From assembly GCF_003054195.1 (NCBI RefSeq), contig NZ_QBKP01000001.1, forward strand, positions 372,001 through 436,000: a DNA stretch of 64,000 nucleotides, given 5' to 3'. The stretch is from Gemmobacter caeni (lineage in GTDB: Bacteria; Pseudomonadota; Alphaproteobacteria; Rhodobacterales; Rhodobacteraceae). Both the position numbers and the translations under genes were made by a program. The notes beneath the pieces were generated by a model that was not told the DNA's origin, made no database searches, and saw only the letters and a list, made by a program, of their open reading frames with translations. This document shows, one piece after another, positions 62,269 through 64,000 of the stretch. Each line of letters begins with the position of its first letter. Position 1 is the stretch's first letter.

Positions 62269-63717
62269 TCAATCGCGCCAGAAACGCGGCATCAGGACCA
62301 CCAGAAAGGCCAGCAGCGACAGGCGGCCCAGCAGCATTGCGGCGATGAGAATCCACTTCGCCGCCGTCGGAAATTCGATGAAGGTTCCGGTGCCCGCAAC
62401 CAGCGGGCCGATGCCGTAGCCGATATTGCCGATCGAGGTCCAGACCGCGAACAGCGCACTTTGCATGTCGACGCCGGTGAAGGTCAGCGCGGCACTCAGC
62501 ACGCCGATGATCAGGATATAGGAGGTGACGAACATCATCACGCCATTCATCGTCTCGGTATCCACCCGCCGACCGTCATAGCGCACAGCGGCAATCCGGT
62601 CCGGCATGTCGATCTGGCGCAGTTGCGCGATGACGGCCCGCACCGAAAGCTGCACCCGGAAGACCGTCAGCGCGCCCGAGCTGGAGCCGGAGCAGCCGCC
62701 GATGACCCCAAGGATGAAGGCCGCCACCAGCACGAAGCCTCCCCAGTTGGAGAAGGTTCCGGCAAAGAAGCCGGTGCCCGTCATGATCGAAGTGGCATTG
62801 AACAGCACGTCACGGAAAATCGGCTCTGGGTCGCCGCCTTCGGTCAGCACCCGCCAGAGCGTCAGGATCAGCACCGCCACTGCCAGCCAGATGACGAAGG
62901 CGCGTGCCTGCGGGTCACGCCACAAAGCGCCATGGCGGCCGGTGACCATCTGGACGTAGCGGATATAGGGCAAGGCGGCCAGCACCATGAACAGCGCCCC
63001 CGCATATTCGGGCAGGCCCGGATAGGCACCGAAAGAGGCATCCTGCGGGGAAAACCCCCCGGTGGCGATGGTGGCGAAAGCATGCACTACCGCATCCAGC
63101 GGTGCCATGCCGACCCCCAGATAGACCACCAGACAGGCCAGCGTCAGCCCGGCATAGACCCCCAGCAGCGAAAGCGCGATATCGCTTGCCCGCGGCAAGA
63201 CCTTGCCCAGCGTGTCAAAGCCTTCGGTCTTGAAGAACTGCATGCCGCCGACCCGCATCACCGGCAGGAAGATCATGGCGATGAAGGCGATGCCCAGCCC
63301 GCCCAGCCAGTTCAGCATGCCGCGCCAGAGATTCAGACCCTGCGGCTGATCCGCCAGCCCGATGATCACGCTCGATCCGGTGGTGGTGATGCCCGAGACC
63401 GCCTCGAAATAAGCGTCCGTAAAGCTCAGCCCAGGTGCGCCGGTCATCATCGGCAGCGCTGCGAACATCGGCAGGACCACCCAGATACCAAGGGTCAGCA
63501 GAAAGGCTGACCGGGTATCAAAACCCCGGTTCAGCCCGGCCCGCGTTGCCATGGCGACCAGCATGCCGGTTCCTGCGGTTATAATGGCCGCCTCGACAAA
63601 AGCCCCGGCATTGCCGTTGTCCATTGCCCCGTCGAGCAGCGCCGGGATCAGCATGAGACTGCCCAAGATGAACAGCAGTCGTCCAAGGATACTCGCGGCG
63701 GGGGTCAGGTCGATCAT
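62269..63717 (-). CDS. trkH: TrkH family potassium channel subunit (paralogue 2)
   Basis: The 482-residue protein aligns with paralogue 1 throughout, with pore loops GITTTGSSVII, IATGGFSPQD, MTGTGFFAGT and GGCSGSSSGALTVF. Here the fourth loop keeps its glycine. Both proteins begin MIDL and end in LVVLMPRFWRD-like sequence. ATG 63717 is preferred over a TTG at 63726. Two channel subunits in tandem may form separate homodimers with different affinity, or a heterodimer. Confidence 0.92.
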   Translation of the reverse strand: MIDLTPAASILGRLLFILGSLMLIPALLDGAMDNGNAGAFVEAAIITAGTGMLVAMATRAGLNRGFDTRSAFLLTLGIWVVLPMFAALPMMTGAPGLSFTDAYFEAVSGITTTGSSVIIGLADQPQGLNLWRGMLNWLGGLGIAFIAMIFLPVMRVGGMQFFKTEGFDTLGKVLPRASDIALSLLGVYAGLTLACLVVYLGVGMAPLDAVVHAFATIATGGFSPQDASFGAYPGLPEYAGALFMVLAALPYIRYVQMVTGRHGALWRDPQARAFVIWLAVAVLILTLWRVLTEGGDPEPIFRDVLFNATSIMTGTGFFAGTFSNWGGFVLVAAFILGVIGGCSGSSSGALTVFRVQLSVRAVIAQLRQIDMPDRIAAVRYDGRRVDTETMNGVMMFVTSYILIIGVLSAALTFTGVDMQSALFAVWTSIGNIGYGIGPLVAGTGTFIEFPTAAKWILIAAMLLGRLSLLAFLVVLMPRFWRD

Positions 63718-63788
63718 GATGCGCAAGACCTCGACCGCCCGCAGGCGTTTGTCAAGCGTGGCCCTGCGACAGGGCCGCGCGCCCCGGA

Positions 63789-64000
63789 TCAGCCGACGTG
63801 GAACAGCGTGCCGAACAGGCGGGGATCAAGGCTTGCCTGCGCGAAGGTTGGGCCTTCGGTCAGCACGCTGACGGCATCATGGCTGTGCAGGCTTTCCTGA
63901 TGGCTGGCCACGATACGGAAATCGCCCACCCGCGGATCGGCCTGCAACTGCGCACAGAACAGCCGCGCGGCATCCTCAACGAAGATCGGATTGGCGGCAT
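63789..64000 (-). CDS. folE2: GTP cyclohydrolase FolE2 (C-terminal part)
   Basis: The last 70 codons of a gene that enters from the right edge read [17 protein letters not shown], then [19 protein letters not shown] and end LFGTLFHVG. This is the end of type IB GTP cyclohydrolase, whose F-V-E-D-A and E-S-(I/L)-H-x-H motifs are characteristic. The enzyme makes dihydroneopterin triphosphate, the first step of the pathway that also uses FolB and FolP encoded at 49-51 kb. The start is outside the window. Confidence 0.85.
   Translation of the reverse strand, partial: AANPIFVEDAARLFCAQLQADPRVGDFRIVASHQESLHSHDAVSVLTEGPTFAQASLDPRLFGTLFHVG

Overview
The window is a GC-rich, densely packed chromosomal segment of an alphaproteobacterium, almost certainly a member of the Rhodobacteraceae/Paracoccaceae (Rhodobacter, Paracoccus and relatives). 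The evidence is a cytochrome c2/c550 gene directly upstream of an aa3 oxidase subunit I gene, a pcm-tolC-popZ-like order, several small families typical of this group, and proteins that resemble their Rhodobacter and Paracoccus counterparts from end to end. I see no insertion sequence, integrase, phage module or CRISPR array. It is core genome with scattered accessory genes.

Layout. 0.2-7 kb: an RTX-type calcium-binding protein, a GNAT acetyltransferase plus class V aminotransferase pair, an MsbA-like ABC exporter followed by ygfZ, and a small conserved protein with a long leader. 7-16.5 kb (mostly minus strand): a PopZ-like polar scaffold candidate, tolC, pcm, an ArsC-family reductase, a YbaK/ProX editing domain, the threonine-degradation pair kbl-tdh with an XRE-cupin regulator, selO and a possible lipoprotein. 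16.5-24.4 kb (plus strand): a second RTX protein, then a SPOR lipoprotein, a D,D-carboxypeptidase, tmk, holB, tatD, an MBL hydrolase and an AEC transporter, largely overlapping or abutting. 24.4-29.6 kb (minus): a polyamine-type ABC importer, a structured intergenic region and tRNA-Leu(GAG). 29.7-36.5 kb: a peptidoglycan-binding protein, lipB, cycA-ctaD with FNR-type boxes, DUF2244, VOC, an AraC-family gene interrupted at a poly-G tract, and yqeY. 36.7-43 kb: carA, a glycosyltransferase with an MshEN-like N-terminus, a GntR regulator, a HAD nucleotidase, a small membrane protein and a UbiH-type hydroxylase. 42.8-52 kb: an aminotransferase with two tandem Lrp/AsnC regulators, a Hint-domain protein, ilvC, and the folB-folP-glmM group, then a SleB-type hydrolase. 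52-64 kb: a PPDK-like protein, glyS, a DUF6446-type membrane protein, glyQ, an apparent inactive trypsin-like protein, two tandem trkH paralogues and the 3' end of folE2 at the window edge.

The most interesting signals are: (1) an intergenic 3' element present three times, with a conserved sequence block and a small hairpin whose two arms change together between copies; (2) an 11-G tract that puts an AraC-family gene out of frame with its best ribosome site; (3) a trypsin-like periplasmic protein lacking all three triad residues; (4) a PPDK-like protein with an altered ATP-binding domain next to the glycyl-tRNA synthetase genes; (5) a processive-type glycosyltransferase preceded by a probable c-di-GMP-binding MshEN motif; (6) a threonine dehydrogenase without the four structural-zinc cysteines; (7) a PopZ-like gene in the expected syntenic slot.

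All functional calls come from reading the sequence and from memory of protein families. No database search was run.
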